A DNA stretch of 64,000 bases. Source: Pararhodobacter aggregans (GTDB taxonomy: Bacteria > Pseudomonadota > Alphaproteobacteria > Rhodobacterales > Rhodobacteraceae). The stretch lies in assembly GCF_003075525.1 (NCBI RefSeq), contig NZ_QDDR01000011.1:1-64000 (forward strand), in the 5' to 3' direction. Shown one piece after another: positions 31,702 through 40,082 of the stretch. Position 1 is the first letter of the stretch. Every line of letters begins with the position of its first letter. The notes beneath the pieces were generated by a model. The model had not been told where the DNA came from, ran no database searches, and worked only from the letters and a program-made list of their open reading frames with translations. Both the position numbers and the translations under genes were made by a program.

Positions 31702-33027
31702 TCAGCCCCGGCCCGGCACCTTTTGCAGAAGCGGCATGAGCGAGGCCATGTCCGGCCCGTGCTCCATCCCGGTGACGGCCTTGCGCAGCGGCATGAACAG
31801 GCCCTTGCCCTTGCGGCCGGTCGCGGCCTTCACCGCATTGGTCCAGTCCGACCAGCTGGTCGCGCTGTAGGGCGGCGGCGGCAGCAGCTTCATGGCCTCG
31901 GCGATGAACTCGGCATCCTCGGGCGCGACCAGCGGCTCGGCGCCATCGCGGCAGAGGGTCCACCAGCCGTCCACATCGGCCAACCTGGTCACGTTCTCTT
32001 TCGCCACGGCCCAGAAATCGGGCGCGATTTCAGCCGGAACGCCAAGGGCGGCCAGCCGCTCGGCCACCGCCTCATAGGGCAGCGCCTGCACATGGGCGCG
32101 GGTCAGGGGCCACAGATCCTCGGCGTCGAACTTGGTGGGCGCGGCGCCGAATTGCGACAGGTCGAAACCCTCGGCGATCTCGTCGAGATTGGCGCGCAGC
32201 TCGACCGGCTGCGACGAGCCGAGGCGGGCCATCAGGCTCAGCAGCGCCATCCGCTCCACCCCCTGCGCGCGCAGGTCGCGCAGCGAGAGGGTGCCAAGGC
32301 GCTTGGACAGAGCCTCGCCTTGCGCGCCGGTCAGCAGCGAATGGTGGGCAAACGAGGGCGGCGTGCCGCCGATGGCCTCGATGATCTGGATCTGCGTCGC
32401 GGTATTGGTCACGTGGTCGGCGCCGCGCACGATATGCGTGACCCCCATGTCGGTGTCATCGACCGAGGAGGCGAAGGTATAGAGCACCTGCCCGTCCGCC
32501 CGGATCAGCACCGGGTCGGAAACCGAGGCCGCGTCGATGGAAATCGGGCCGAGGATGCCGTCGGTCCATTCGATGCGTTCCTGCACCAGCTCGAAGCGCC
32601 AATACCCCTCGCGCCCCTCGGCCCGGTACTTGGCCTTGTCGGCCTCGCTCAGGGCCAGCGCCGCGCGGTCATAGACCGGGGGCTTGCCCATGTTCAGCTG
32701 CTTCTTGCGCTTGAGGTCCAGCTCGGTCGGGCTTTCGAAGCATTCGTAGAACTTGCCCGCGGCGCGCAGCTGCCCGGCCACCTCGGCGTAGCGGTCCAGC
32801 CGTTCCGACTGCCGCTCGATCCGGTCCCAATGCAGGCCCAGCCAGTCAAGGTCGGTCAGGATGCCGTCCACATATTCCTGTTTCGACCGCTCCTGATCGG
32901 TATCGTCGAGGCGCAGGATGAACTGCCCCCCGGTCTTTTTCGCGATCAGGTAGTTGAACAGCGCCGTGCGCAGGTTGCCGATATGCAGGTAGCCGGTGGG
33001 GGACGGGGCGAAACGGGTGACGGTCAT
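31702..33027 (-). CDS. gltX: Glutamyl-tRNA synthetase
   Basis: Class I aminoacyl-tRNA synthetase of 441 residues from the ATG at 33027. The HIGH-type motif is in FAPSPTGYLHIGNLRTAL and the KMSKS-type motif in GEALSKRLG. It charges tRNA-Glu (and in many alphaproteobacteria tRNA-Gln, for later amidation). At 441 residues it is shorter than the ~470 of the other common GltX form, so it is probably one of two paralogues. An upstream in-frame start at 33108 is rejected, since those residues are unlike the family. Confidence 0.95.
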   Translation of the reverse strand: MTVTRFAPSPTGYLHIGNLRTALFNYLIAKKTGGQFILRLDDTDQERSKQEYVDGILTDLDWLGLHWDRIERQSERLDRYAEVAGQLRAAGKFYECFESPTELDLKRKKQLNMGKPPVYDRAALALSEADKAKYRAEGREGYWRFELVQERIEWTDGILGPISIDAASVSDPVLIRADGQVLYTFASSVDDTDMGVTHIVRGADHVTNTATQIQIIEAIGGTPPSFAHHSLLTGAQGEALSKRLGTLSLRDLRAQGVERMALLSLMARLGSSQPVELRANLDEIAEGFDLSQFGAAPTKFDAEDLWPLTRAHVQALPYEAVAERLAALGVPAEIAPDFWAVAKENVTRLADVDGWWTLCRDGAEPLVAPEDAEFIAEAMKLLPPPPYSATSWSDWTNAVKAATGRKGKGLFMPLRKAVTGMEHGPDMASLMPLLQKVPGRG

Positions 33028-33122
33028 GGCGAACTCCTGTTGGCCGCTGTCTTGAACCAGCGGCCGCGATTTGTCCATATCGTCGCCCGTCCCGCCCCTT
33101 GGGTTCACTCAGCCTTGGGGCT

Positions 33123-33848
33123 TCAGTCGCGCCCGGCCTTCATGATGCCCCCGGCGAGCGCCCCGGGGTCGGTGAAGCACAGCTCGTGACTGCCCGGGAT
33201 GGCGATCAGCCGGAAGAGCCCCAGCTTTTCCGACAGCCGAGGGTGCCAGCCAAGGCTCTGCGGCAGCGCGCAATCCTCGGTGCAATAGAGGTAGGACTTC
33301 GGCAGCTCCATCTCGGCCGGGTTCTTCGACAGGCGGATCTTGTCGGTGAAGGTGGCATAGGGATGCGGGTTCAGCACGTCATAGGCGGCCTGCGCTGTCG
33401 CCAGATCGGCATCGTTGATGAAAGCCTCGCGCCAGATCGGGAAGGGCAGCACCACGGAATTGTCCGGGCTCGCCTGCGACACCGCATCGAAGAGCGCGAC
33501 GTAATGGGGCGGCACCAGATCGTTCAGCGCCTCGCCGTCGTTCGGCACGAAAGCGTTCCAGTAGACCAGGCGCCGGATCCGTTCGGGCACCCGGTCGGCC
33601 ACGCCGGTGATGACCATGCCGCCATAGGAATGACCCAGCAGCACGACATCCTCCAGCCCGTTCCCGGCCAGGTAGTCGACGATCGAGGCGATGGCCTCCT
33701 CAAGCCCGACCCGCTTGCTGTCGCCCGGGCGGTTGCCGGCGACGGTCGGGCAATGGACGGTGTGACCTTCGGCGCGGATCGCCGCGGCGACGGGTTCGAA
33801 TTCGGCGCCCGTGTGCCAGGCACCATGGACGAGTACATAGGTGGTCAT
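33123..33848 (-). CDS. Alpha/beta hydrolase (EstC-like esterase group)
   Basis: Cytoplasmic hydrolase of 241 residues. The oxyanion segment LVHGAWHTG, nucleophile elbow GHSYGG and catalytic His in GSHELCF are present. The overall pattern resembles the salicylate/polyneuridine-aldehyde esterase group. It is divergent from an AraC regulator, which probably controls it. Confidence 0.88.
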   Translation of the reverse strand: MTTYVLVHGAWHTGAEFEPVAAAIRAEGHTVHCPTVAGNRPGDSKRVGLEEAIASIVDYLAGNGLEDVVLLGHSYGGMVITGVADRVPERIRRLVYWNAFVPNDGEALNDLVPPHYVALFDAVSQASPDNSVVLPFPIWREAFINDADLATAQAAYDVLNPHPYATFTDKIRLSKNPAEMELPKSYLYCTEDCALPQSLGWHPRLSEKLGLFRLIAIPGSHELCFTDPGALAGGIMKAGRD

Positions 33849-33906
33849 CGGCTCCTCCCTCAGCTTTGACTGGACGCCATGCTGGCAGAGGGTCCATCAT
33901 CCGGCC

Positions 33907-34860
33907 ATGACCCAACCCGCCGCCGCGATGACCCAAACCGCCGCCCCGCCCCGCATCTGGGACACACGCGACGTCCGCGCCGAAGAGGCGTTCGATTTCT
34001 ACCGCGAGGGGATCTGCGCCGCCTTCACCCCGCTCGCCCCCGAGCTGCCGCCGGCGGCGCGGGCCGGGTTCCGCTCTGTCGTGCGCTCCCATCCCATGCC
34101 GGAGGGGGCGCTGAACCATGTCTCGGCCCGCGCCCATGAGGTGCGGCGCACCCCGGCCGGGATCGCCGCCTCGCCCGAACCCTGCTGGTACGTGAACCTG
34201 CAATTCGACGGCATCTGCGGTATCGAACAGGCCGGGCGGCGGCTGGATCTGCATCCGGGCGAGGTCGGGCTGTTCGACAGCGACCGGATCTTCACGCTGG
34301 ATCATTCGCGGCGCCCGGGCCTCAGGGTCGCCTCGCTGCTGCTGCCCAAGCGGCTGGTCGCGGCCGACTTCGCCCCGGGGCCGCACCGGCTGTCCGATCA
34401 CCCGCTCTATGGGCGCCTGCTGACCGAGGCCGCCGAGGCGCTTGTCGCCGGGGCCGCACGCGGGGCGCCGGTTGCCGGGCTGCATGACGTGCTGCGCACG
34501 CTGGTCGGGCTGGCGGCGGGGGCGGAGGCGGGCGAGGCCGGGCCGCTCCTGCGGCTCCGCGCGCTGATCCGCGCCAATGCCGCCCGGCCCGGCTGGAGCC
34601 TGGGCGATTGCGCCGCCGAGCTTGGGCTGTCCCCCCGGCAGGTGCAGCGACTGCTCGCGGGCGAAGACGATGGTTTCACCGCGGCGCTCAGCCGCGAGCG
34701 GCTGGCGCTGGCGGCGCGGATGCTGCGCGACCCGGCCGAGGCGCATCGCCCGGTGGCCGAGATCGCGCTCGCCGTGGGCTATGGCGACCCGGCGCCCTTT
34801 TCGCGCGCCTTCCGGGCCGCCTATGGCGTGGCGCCCGGCGGCTGGAGGCGCGGCGCATGA
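33907..34860 (+). CDS. AraC-family transcriptional regulator
   Basis: Protein of 317 residues: an N-terminal AraC_binding_2-type domain and a C-terminal double helix-turn-helix (WSLGDCAAELGLSPRQVQRLL ... PVAEIALAVGYGDPAPFSRAFRAAYG). Divergent from the hydrolase gene, and its stop overlaps the start of the next gene (ATGA). Alternative starts at 33841 and 33928 exist. Confidence 0.9.
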   Translation: MTQPAAAMTQTAAPPRIWDTRDVRAEEAFDFYREGICAAFTPLAPELPPAARAGFRSVVRSHPMPEGALNHVSARAHEVRRTPAGIAASPEPCWYVNLQFDGICGIEQAGRRLDLHPGEVGLFDSDRIFTLDHSRRPGLRVASLLLPKRLVAADFAPGPHRLSDHPLYGRLLTEAAEALVAGAARGAPVAGLHDVLRTLVGLAAGAEAGEAGPLLRLRALIRANAARPGWSLGDCAAELGLSPRQVQRLLAGEDDGFTAALSRERLALAARMLRDPAEAHRPVAEIALAVGYGDPAPFSRAFRAAYGVAPGGWRRGA

Positions 34861-35261
34861 GCTGGGAAGGACGTTTCGCGCCCTCGCTGGACGAGGTGCT
34901 GGCGCTGGCCGAGGCCGCGGTTGCCGCCCTGCCCGAGCCCTTCGCCACCGCCGCCCGGGGCGTGGCCGTGCAGGTCGAGGAAATAGCGCCCGACGACATC
35001 CTGGACGAATTGGGCATCGACGATCCGCTTGAACTGACGGGGCTTTATGACGGGGTGCCGCTGACCCAGAAATCCCTGATGGATGTGGCGCAGCAGCCCG
35101 ACATGATCTGGCTCTTTCGCGCCGCGATCCTGGACGAATGGTGCGCGCGCGGGGATGTGGCGCTGGATGCGCTGGTCACCCATGTCTATGTCCACGAACT
35201 GGCCCATCACCTGGGCTGGTCGGACGAGGACATCGCCACGATAGACCGTTGGTGGGAATAG
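34857..35261 (+). CDS. Minimal zincin-like metallopeptidase (DUF1025/PF06262)
   Basis: Protein of 134 residues with the zinc motif HELAHHLGWSDEDI near the C-terminus, characteristic of the compact PF06262 metallopeptidase family. The ATG overlaps the AraC stop. Substrate unknown. A near-perfect hairpin follows. Confidence 0.88.
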   Translation: MSWEGRFAPSLDEVLALAEAAVAALPEPFATAARGVAVQVEEIAPDDILDELGIDDPLELTGLYDGVPLTQKSLMDVAQQPDMIWLFRAAILDEWCARGDVALDALVTHVYVHELAHHLGWSDEDIATIDRWWE

Positions 35262-35264
35262 GAA

Positions 35265-35286
35265 GAAGGGGCCCGTGGGCCCCTTC
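35265..35286. terminator. Terminator between convergent genes
   Basis: GAAGGGGCCC (35265-35274) and GGGCCCCTTC (35277-35286) form a 10-bp perfect stem between the converging metallopeptidase and DUF2852 genes. It could serve both strands. Confidence 0.75.
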
Positions 35287-35337
35287 CGGTGTCGGTCTTG
35301 GGTTCGTTTCGGGATCGTCTCGGGCAGGAAGCCCGGA

Positions 35338-35748
35338 TCAGTTGTCGACCGGCTGGACGCTGCGGGCCTCGTCGGCACGGCGGCGGGCGCGGTCATCCAT
35401 GAACTGGTCGAACTCGGCCTTGTCCTTGGCCTCGCGCAGCCGGCGCAGGAAGTCCGAGAAGGCCTCCTGCTCTTCTTCGAGCCGCTTCAGCGTTTCGGTC
35501 TTGTAGGCGTCGAAGGCGGCGTTGCCCGAGGGGCGGTGCATCGCCCAGGCATGGCTTTGGTTGTGGCGGTGCGAGCGGTTGCAGGATTTGTTGAACATGC
35601 GCTTTCCCCAGATCATATAGGCAAGAATGGCCAGCCCGATGGGCCAGAAGACGATGAAGCCGAGCACCATGGCGGCGATCCACGCCCCCTTGCCCCGTTC
35701 GTCGAGCCACGTTTCGGCACTGCGCGGCCAGGCGGCGATGGCGGTCAT
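35338..35748 (-). CDS. DUF2852 protein
   Basis: Protein of 136 residues with one or two membrane helices (GAWIAAMVLGFIVFWPIGLAILAYMIW) and a charged helical C-terminus (ETLKRLEEEQEAFSDFLRRLREAKDKAEFDQFM). Matches the alphaproteobacterial DUF2852 family of unknown function. I chose the ATG at 35748 behind GGAGA. The upstream open frame to 35889 crosses the operator palindrome and is not used. Confidence 0.85.
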   Translation of the reverse strand: MTAIAAWPRSAETWLDERGKGAWIAAMVLGFIVFWPIGLAILAYMIWGKRMFNKSCNRSHRHNQSHAWAMHRPSGNAAFDAYKTETLKRLEEEQEAFSDFLRRLREAKDKAEFDQFMDDRARRRADEARSVQPVDN

Positions 35749-35771
35749 TGTGAGGTCTCCTTCGGTTGCGG

Positions 35772-35788
35772 TGTAAATGTTATTTACA
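35772..35788. promoter_or_regulatory. Perfect palindromic operator upstream of DUF2852
   Basis: TGTAAATGTTATTTACA is a 7-bp perfect inverted repeat with a 3-base centre, ending 24 bases before the DUF2852 start. Position and symmetry indicate a repressor or activator site. The regulator is not identified. Confidence 0.6.
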
Positions 35789-35886
35789 TTCACATAGGTG
35801 GGGATGGCAAGCCGGGGTTCAAGAGAGAGGTGGAGATTTTTTTGGTTGTGTGTGCGTTGACAGATATTCCTGCAGTAAGGCGGGAT

Positions 35887-36223
35887 CACGTGGGAAGAGC
35901 CGGTAGCAGGCGGGAAACACTAGGGATTACAGGGCTTTGGCACGAGCCTGAGCGAACCCGCGGGGCCTCCGACAAAGTTGCAGAAACCGCGCGAAAAGGC
36001 GTGTTCGGGACGGTGCCAGGAGCTCGCGACAAGGCCGTTGAACAGGGCCTTGAAGGCTGTTTCTAAAGGCTTTTTCGGACGCACAGTGACCTCTGAGCGG
36101 AATTGGAACCTACACGTGGGCGGTAAGTTCCGGCTCTGGCGTGTAAGTTCGCCATAACATGCTGAAATTATGGGATATCCCGACCATACGATCCTCCCGA
36201 CCAGTCCTACGAACCTACACGCG
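35887..36223 (+). repeat. Homologous island block, copy A
   Basis: The first ~112 bases match copy B (45075-45411) at roughly 89% by eye, including GGGAAACACTAGGGATTACAG-like sequence. After a diverged middle, four octamers follow at the same spacing as in copy B: GAACCTAC at 36106, two inverted copies (reading GTAAGTTC at 36123 and 36143) and GAACCTAC at 36211. No gene is assigned; the frame shared with copy B has many non-synonymous differences. Confidence 0.75.
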
Positions 36224-36508
36224 ATTTCCTTTCGTCACGTGGGCGTTGCGCCCCGACCCGCAGTCTACGACACGCTGACCGCATGCTGCGCAGCCGACCG
36301 CCGCGCTCAGCATAACTCGATTCGATCGCTCCACGCTGCTTGGTGGCCAAGCAGGAGTGTGTTCGACAAGTCTGGGCGGAAAGCCGACCTTCGCTGTGCA
36401 TCTCGCGAACGACCGCATTGGCGCAGGAAGCGAACCTACGGTGCAGCAAGGATCGGACATTGCGAAGTTCGTCGCCGAGGAGCTTGGACAAGCCGTGGGA
36501 CTTATTAG
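36224..36508. other. Gene-free stretch right of block A
   Basis: No convincing gene between block A and the protease stop. One further octamer GAACCTAC occurs at 36432. Base composition begins to drop here. Confidence 0.5.
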
Positions 36509-37378
36509 TCAGGTATCGAACCTGACATCACCCACATCCGCATTCTTGGGAATTTCAGCGGAAAAGCGAGCCTTAATCAGTTCCTCAATGCCGTGCAATT
36601 GCGATGATCGAATGGCATTTCCTAAGTGCATCATGGCAGAGACTTCAACTTTCGGCTGCTGTTGCAATACAATTTTCCCATCGTTGGTAATTAATGGGCC
36701 GCTGTAAAGTACTCCGACGAACCTGACTCTGCTTACGCCAATTTTAAAACTATTGGTCTTTCGGTCGAGATATCCGTTGCGGTCATATACAAAGATTGGC
36801 GAGCCAGACGACCCTGGAAAGCAGGCCATATCCACCATGAATTCTTGTTTTCCGCCATATAGCTTAGTCAGTGATGAAGCTGTGTTTCCTCGCCGCGTTA
36901 TCGGTAGGTTGTTAAAGTCGTCAAATATGCCTCTGGGGCATCCTATCATGATGACCTCTTCAAAGGCATCAAAGTATTGCCAATCGTCATCTTCCGGCAC
37001 GAGTCCGAAATCTAGGCCAGTATAGAACAGAGGGGTTCCATTGGCCTCAGCTTGATTCAAGATGGGTCCAAATGGCACTGCGCAGAGGTCAACGTCCGGA
37101 TCCGGATGAGAAATTATAGCGCCAGGACGTGCATCTAAGTGGCAAGGTATGAAACTCCCTGAAGGTTTGGGCCCTTCTGCGGTGTGGCAAACTATAGTGA
37201 CTTGATCGCACCCCGCAACGACATGCTTATTTGTGATGACGGCCGGGATGAATAGATCATCTGAAACCTTAAAGTTAAAGAAGAATCCAGTTCCGAATCC
37301 CACTTGAGCACCGCCTCGAAATGCCGAAATGCGTGTCGTAGTGAGAGTTAATTGCTCCGCCAAAGTCAATCCAGGCAT
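36509..37378 (-). CDS. Stand-alone S1 (trypsin-like) serine protease
   Basis: Protein of 289 residues from the ATG at 37378, behind GAGGGG. Catalytic triad: His52 (ITNKHVVAG), Asp97 (PDVDLCAVPF) and Ser191 (FPGSSGSPIF). No signal peptide is seen, so it is probably cytoplasmic, unlike DegP-type proteases. GC and codon use are much lower than in the flanking chromosome. It sits between island block A and an SOS-type promoter. Cytoplasmic trypsin-like proteases of this kind often act in bacterial conflict systems; that role is inferred here. Confidence 0.85.
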   Translation of the reverse strand: MPGLTLAEQLTLTTTRISAFRGGAQVGFGTGFFFNFKVSDDLFIPAVITNKHVVAGCDQVTIVCHTAEGPKPSGSFIPCHLDARPGAIISHPDPDVDLCAVPFGPILNQAEANGTPLFYTGLDFGLVPEDDDWQYFDAFEEVIMIGCPRGIFDDFNNLPITRRGNTASSLTKLYGGKQEFMVDMACFPGSSGSPIFVYDRNGYLDRKTNSFKIGVSRVRFVGVLYSGPLITNDGKIVLQQQPKVEVSAMMHLGNAIRSSQLHGIEELIKARFSAEIPKNADVGDVRFDT

Positions 37379-37608
37379 ACCCGCAGCCCCTCTGCAATGA
37401 TAGCTATTCAAGCGCAATGTTCTACAGCCCGAGGTGCAACGCAAGGACTTCTGCGCTTCCACGTTCGAGTGATGCTATTTCCCTTTTGGTGACGCATTTT
37501 CGACGGCGAACGTCCGCGTGGGCTGGCAGCGGCGGCATGCTGCGCCTGTTGCGAACGTCCGCAATGGGCCGCAAACCGCCCTTAGGCCAAGACCGACGGA
37601 ACGGCTCG

Positions 37609-37775
37609 GTTTGAACATTCGTTCCCCATGTGTTCTCATGGCGCGACGGAGAATCGCCCATGCCAGCAGTCCCAGCCAGCAACCGTTTCAGCAACCGATC
37701 GATCCGAGACTGCGCTCGCGACGGCATGATCATCGTCATGCGCTGCAACCACTGCCGTAGGCAGGTCAACTACTG
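37609..37775 (+). repeat. LexA-box / zinc-ribbon segment, copy 1
   Basis: From 37609 about 93 bases are nearly identical to 47729 onward, and similarity continues less strongly to about 37775. The segment carries the promoter, LexA box, ribosome site and start of the zinc-ribbon gene. Confidence 0.85.
37611..37639 (+). promoter_or_regulatory. SOS promoter with LexA box (copy 1)
   Basis: GTTCCCCATGTGTTC (37621-37635) is an exact GTTC-N7-GTTC alphaproteobacterial LexA site. It lies between a possible -35 TTGAAC (37611-37616) and -10 TCTCAT (37634-37639), so LexA would block polymerase. The next two genes should be DNA-damage inducible. Confidence 0.8.
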
Positions 37776-37977
37776 GGCATCCGACCTTGCCCAGGTCATC
37801 GAGGATCCCTTCCACGAAGCGCACATCCCGCCCTGGGGCTGCGCCAAATGCCGCACCAGCGAATACATGGTCATGCGCTGGCGCGTGCCCTCGGCCCTGG
37901 AGTTGTCCAAGGGATTGACGGTGCGCAGGCCGGTCCGCAAGGTCACAAAGTGGATCTGGAAGGACGAGCGGATCTGA
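37660..37977 (+). CDS. Zinc-ribbon protein in an SOS operon
   Basis: Small protein of 105 residues from the ATG at 37660 (GGAGA ahead). Two cysteine pairs, MRCNHCRR and WGCAKCRT, predict a zinc ribbon, followed by a basic C-terminal tail. An internal ATG at 37726 would give an 83-residue form that still contains the ribbon. Its stop overlaps the start of the SRAP gene, so the two are co-translated. Function unknown; damage-inducible expression is predicted from the LexA box. Confidence 0.8.
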   Translation: MPAVPASNRFSNRSIRDCARDGMIIVMRCNHCRRQVNYWASDLAQVIEDPFHEAHIPPWGCAKCRTSEYMVMRWRVPSALELSKGLTVRRPVRKVTKWIWKDERI

Positions 37978-38594
37978 TGTGCAATCTCTACAGCAACACC
38001 ACCACGCAAGAGGCCATGCTCCGACTGGTCGAAGGGATGACCGACAGGGCTGGCAACCTCACGCCTGGCGAGGTCTATCCCGACCAGCTCGGCGCGATCA
38101 TCCGCCATTCCAGCGATGGCCTGGAACTGGTCAAGGCGCGGTGGGGCATGCCGTCGCCCCAGTTCGCTTTGAAGACCGAACGCGACCCGGGCGTGACCAA
38201 CGTTCGCAACCTGTCTTCGCCGCACTGGCGTCGCTGGCTGGGTGCCGAGCATCGTTGCCTGGTGCCGCTGACCAGCTTCGCCGAGCCTCGCGGCAAGGGG
38301 AAGGGCAACCAGTGGTTCGCCTCCACTGACGGTCGGCCGATGATGTTTGCCGGGATCGAGGTCAGGGGCTGGACCAGCCTGCGCAAGGTGAAAGATGGCG
38401 AGACGACTGACGACCTCTTCGCATTCCTCACCTGCGAGCCCAATGCCGAGGTGGCCCCGATCCATCCCAAGGCAATGCCGGTTATCCTGATTGAGCCAGA
38501 CGACTGGCAGGCGTGGCTGCAGGGCGCCCCCGCGGCCGAGTTCCAGCGGCCACTGCCGGACGGGTCACTTGCGTTGGGTGATGGCGCGACTTGA
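37977..38594 (+). CDS. SOS response-associated peptidase (SRAP/HMCES family)
   Basis: Protein of 205 residues that shields abasic sites in single-stranded DNA by covalent attachment through Cys2 (MCNLYSN). Other active-site positions are kept: Asn in TNVRNLSS, Glu in TSFAEP and His in PIHPKAMPVIL. Second gene of the LexA-controlled operon. High GC and usual family length. It converges with a small exported-protein gene of the prophage region. Confidence 0.94.
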   Translation: MCNLYSNTTTQEAMLRLVEGMTDRAGNLTPGEVYPDQLGAIIRHSSDGLELVKARWGMPSPQFALKTERDPGVTNVRNLSSPHWRRWLGAEHRCLVPLTSFAEPRGKGKGNQWFASTDGRPMMFAGIEVRGWTSLRKVKDGETTDDLFAFLTCEPNAEVAPIHPKAMPVILIEPDDWQAWLQGAPAAEFQRPLPDGSLALGDGAT

Positions 38595-38642
38595 TCCGCG
38601 CCGAGGCGCCTCACCAGGGCGACCGGGTGCCAAATCCAGTAG

Positions 38643-39041
38643 TCAGCGGCGCGGCATTCTGGCCAAGCAGGTGTTCAGAACACGTTCCTGCTCGTCAGGT
38701 TGCTGACCCGCCAGTGAGATCAGGACAAACTGCTCCTGGCCCGAATTCTCTGTCACCAGGGACCCCATGAAGGGCGCGAAATCTGAGATCCCGCCAAAGC
38801 CATTCCGGCCTGCAACCATACCGCAAACCCAGATCATCCCCTCAAGCGACGGATCTGTTGCTGCGATGACGTCGCGAAACTGAGCGCTTTCAGGCTCCCG
38901 CAGACGGCTGGACACCACCGAATGGATCGCCGCGTCCTGATCCCCAGAAAGCGCGACGAGCTCCTGCGCTAGAGCGCTGGTCGAAGCACCCAGGGCAAAC
39001 GTCATGGCACACACCAAAGCAGATCGCATCGCTACTCTCAT
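38643..39041 (-). CDS. Small exported protein downstream of the phage repressor
   Basis: Protein of 132 residues with a Sec signal (ALVCAMTFALGASTSALAQ). The mature domain has two cysteines (VCGMVAG and LNTCLA) that could form a disulfide. No family recognised. Its ATG lies 4 bases after the stop of the repressor gene, so it should be expressed with the repressor in the prophage state, like a lysogenic conversion gene (inference). Alternative start at 39029. Confidence 0.75.
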   Translation of the reverse strand: MRVAMRSALVCAMTFALGASTSALAQELVALSGDQDAAIHSVVSSRLREPESAQFRDVIAATDPSLEGMIWVCGMVAGRNGFGGISDFAPFMGSLVTENSGQEQFVLISLAGQQPDEQERVLNTCLARMPRR

Positions 39042-39045
39042 TAAC

Positions 39046-39717
39046 TCATTCCCAACTATGCCCGCTCCAAACGACTCTCCCCAGGCAGCGCACGCGTGCA
39101 GCGTCTGACCCCGTGCGGGCTTCTGGCAGATGCGCCGGATTGTCCGACATGAGGACGAGCGCACGGCCCTTGTCCAGGAGGATGCGCTTGATCCTCACCC
39201 CTCCATCTAGATCGACAAGGGCGAAGACCTTGTTGTGTTCCCAGGTCGCGCGGTCCTGATCGATCAGAGCCAGATCGCCAGGGCGCAGCTCTGGCGCCAT
39301 GCTGTCGCCGGTGACGGTGATCAGCGTCGCTCGATCCGGCTTCACCCCAATCTTCCGCAACCAGTCTCGGCGAAAGGCGAGCCTGCCTGCCACTTCGGGC
39401 GTATCGTGGTTCAGCGCGCCGGTTCCGGCGCTGGCCTCGACGGCGAGGCGGAGGATCGGCGCGAAATCGTCGCCATCAACTTCGAGCGCTGGCTGCGCTC
39501 CCGGATTGTCACGCCGCTTCCCGAGATAGAGCTCAAGATCGAGCGCCTCAGCGATAGCCGCCATCCTCTCAACAGAGGGCGCTGAACCCTTCTTGATACT
39601 CTGGATCGCTGTGTTGTCGGCCTTTCCGAACGCCCTCATGCCAACATCAGTCTGGCTGAGGCCCAGCTCGCGCCGCCTCGACTCAATCAGATCATAGATG
39701 GCGGCGGCACTGAGCAT
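39046..39717 (-). CDS. CI-type phage repressor with S24 peptidase domain
   Basis: Protein of 223 residues: N-terminal XRE helix-turn-helix (LGLSQTDVGMRAFGKADNTAIQSIKKG) and C-terminal LexA/S24 self-cleavage domain with Ser in TVTGDSMAPELRPGD and Lys in VRIKRILL. It should hold the Mu-like prophage silent and be inactivated by RecA during DNA damage. Divergent from the Ner/Cro-like gene across operator-like repeats. Confidence 0.92.
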   Translation of the reverse strand: MLSAAAIYDLIESRRRELGLSQTDVGMRAFGKADNTAIQSIKKGSAPSVERMAAIAEALDLELYLGKRRDNPGAQPALEVDGDDFAPILRLAVEASAGTGALNHDTPEVAGRLAFRRDWLRKIGVKPDRATLITVTGDSMAPELRPGDLALIDQDRATWEHNKVFALVDLDGGVRIKRILLDKGRALVLMSDNPAHLPEARTGSDAARVRCLGRVVWSGHSWE

Positions 39718-39760
39718 GGTGGAAAATTACACCAATGCGCATTTTGCACAAGTCCGCCCC

Positions 39761-39842
39761 TATGGAAATAGTCCGTTTCTAAGCGGTGCAAAATTTCCAT
39801 TGACCATCGGTATAAAATTTCCATAATGGCCTTATGGAAACG
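39761..39842. promoter_or_regulatory. Prophage operator/promoter region
   Basis: AAAATTTCCAT occurs twice as direct repeats (in 39787-39800 and 39811-39824), with inverted TATGGAAA at 39761 and 39833. A promoter TTGACC (39800) - 16 bases - CATAAT (39822) drives the rightward genes. Its predicted start falls at the ATG at 39834, suggesting a leaderless mRNA. Confidence 0.6.
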
Positions 39843-40082
39843 AACCACCTCATCACCCTCGCCGCCATCCTCGCCGCCCATAAGGGCCGGTCGGAAACGA
39901 CCGTCGCTGGCTGGTGCGGCGTCCACAAGCGTCTGTTCGCCCGGTTGAGCGAGGGGAAAGGCTGCCGTGTGGACACCTACAACACGGCCCTGAGGTCCTT
40001 TTCGGAGCTCTGGCCCGCCGACCTGGAATGGCCGCGCGACATTCCCCGTCCCCCCAAAAGCAAGAAGGAGAAGGCAGCATGA
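39834..40082 (+). CDS. Ner/Cro-like small DNA-binding protein
   Basis: Protein of 82 residues with a probable helix-turn-helix (LAAILAAHKGRSETTVAGWCGVHKRLFARL). It occupies the place of Ner/Cro, right of the CI gene and first in the early operon. No ribosome site is seen before the ATG, in line with a leaderless start. Confidence 0.75.
   Translation: METNHLITLAAILAAHKGRSETTVAGWCGVHKRLFARLSEGKGCRVDTYNTALRSFSELWPADLEWPRDIPRPPKSKKEKAA

Noticed and set aside
35275-36066. 263-codon frame spanning DUF2852 antisense and block A
   Set aside because: It is a shadow of DUF2852 running on into repeat DNA, with no start signal or domain.
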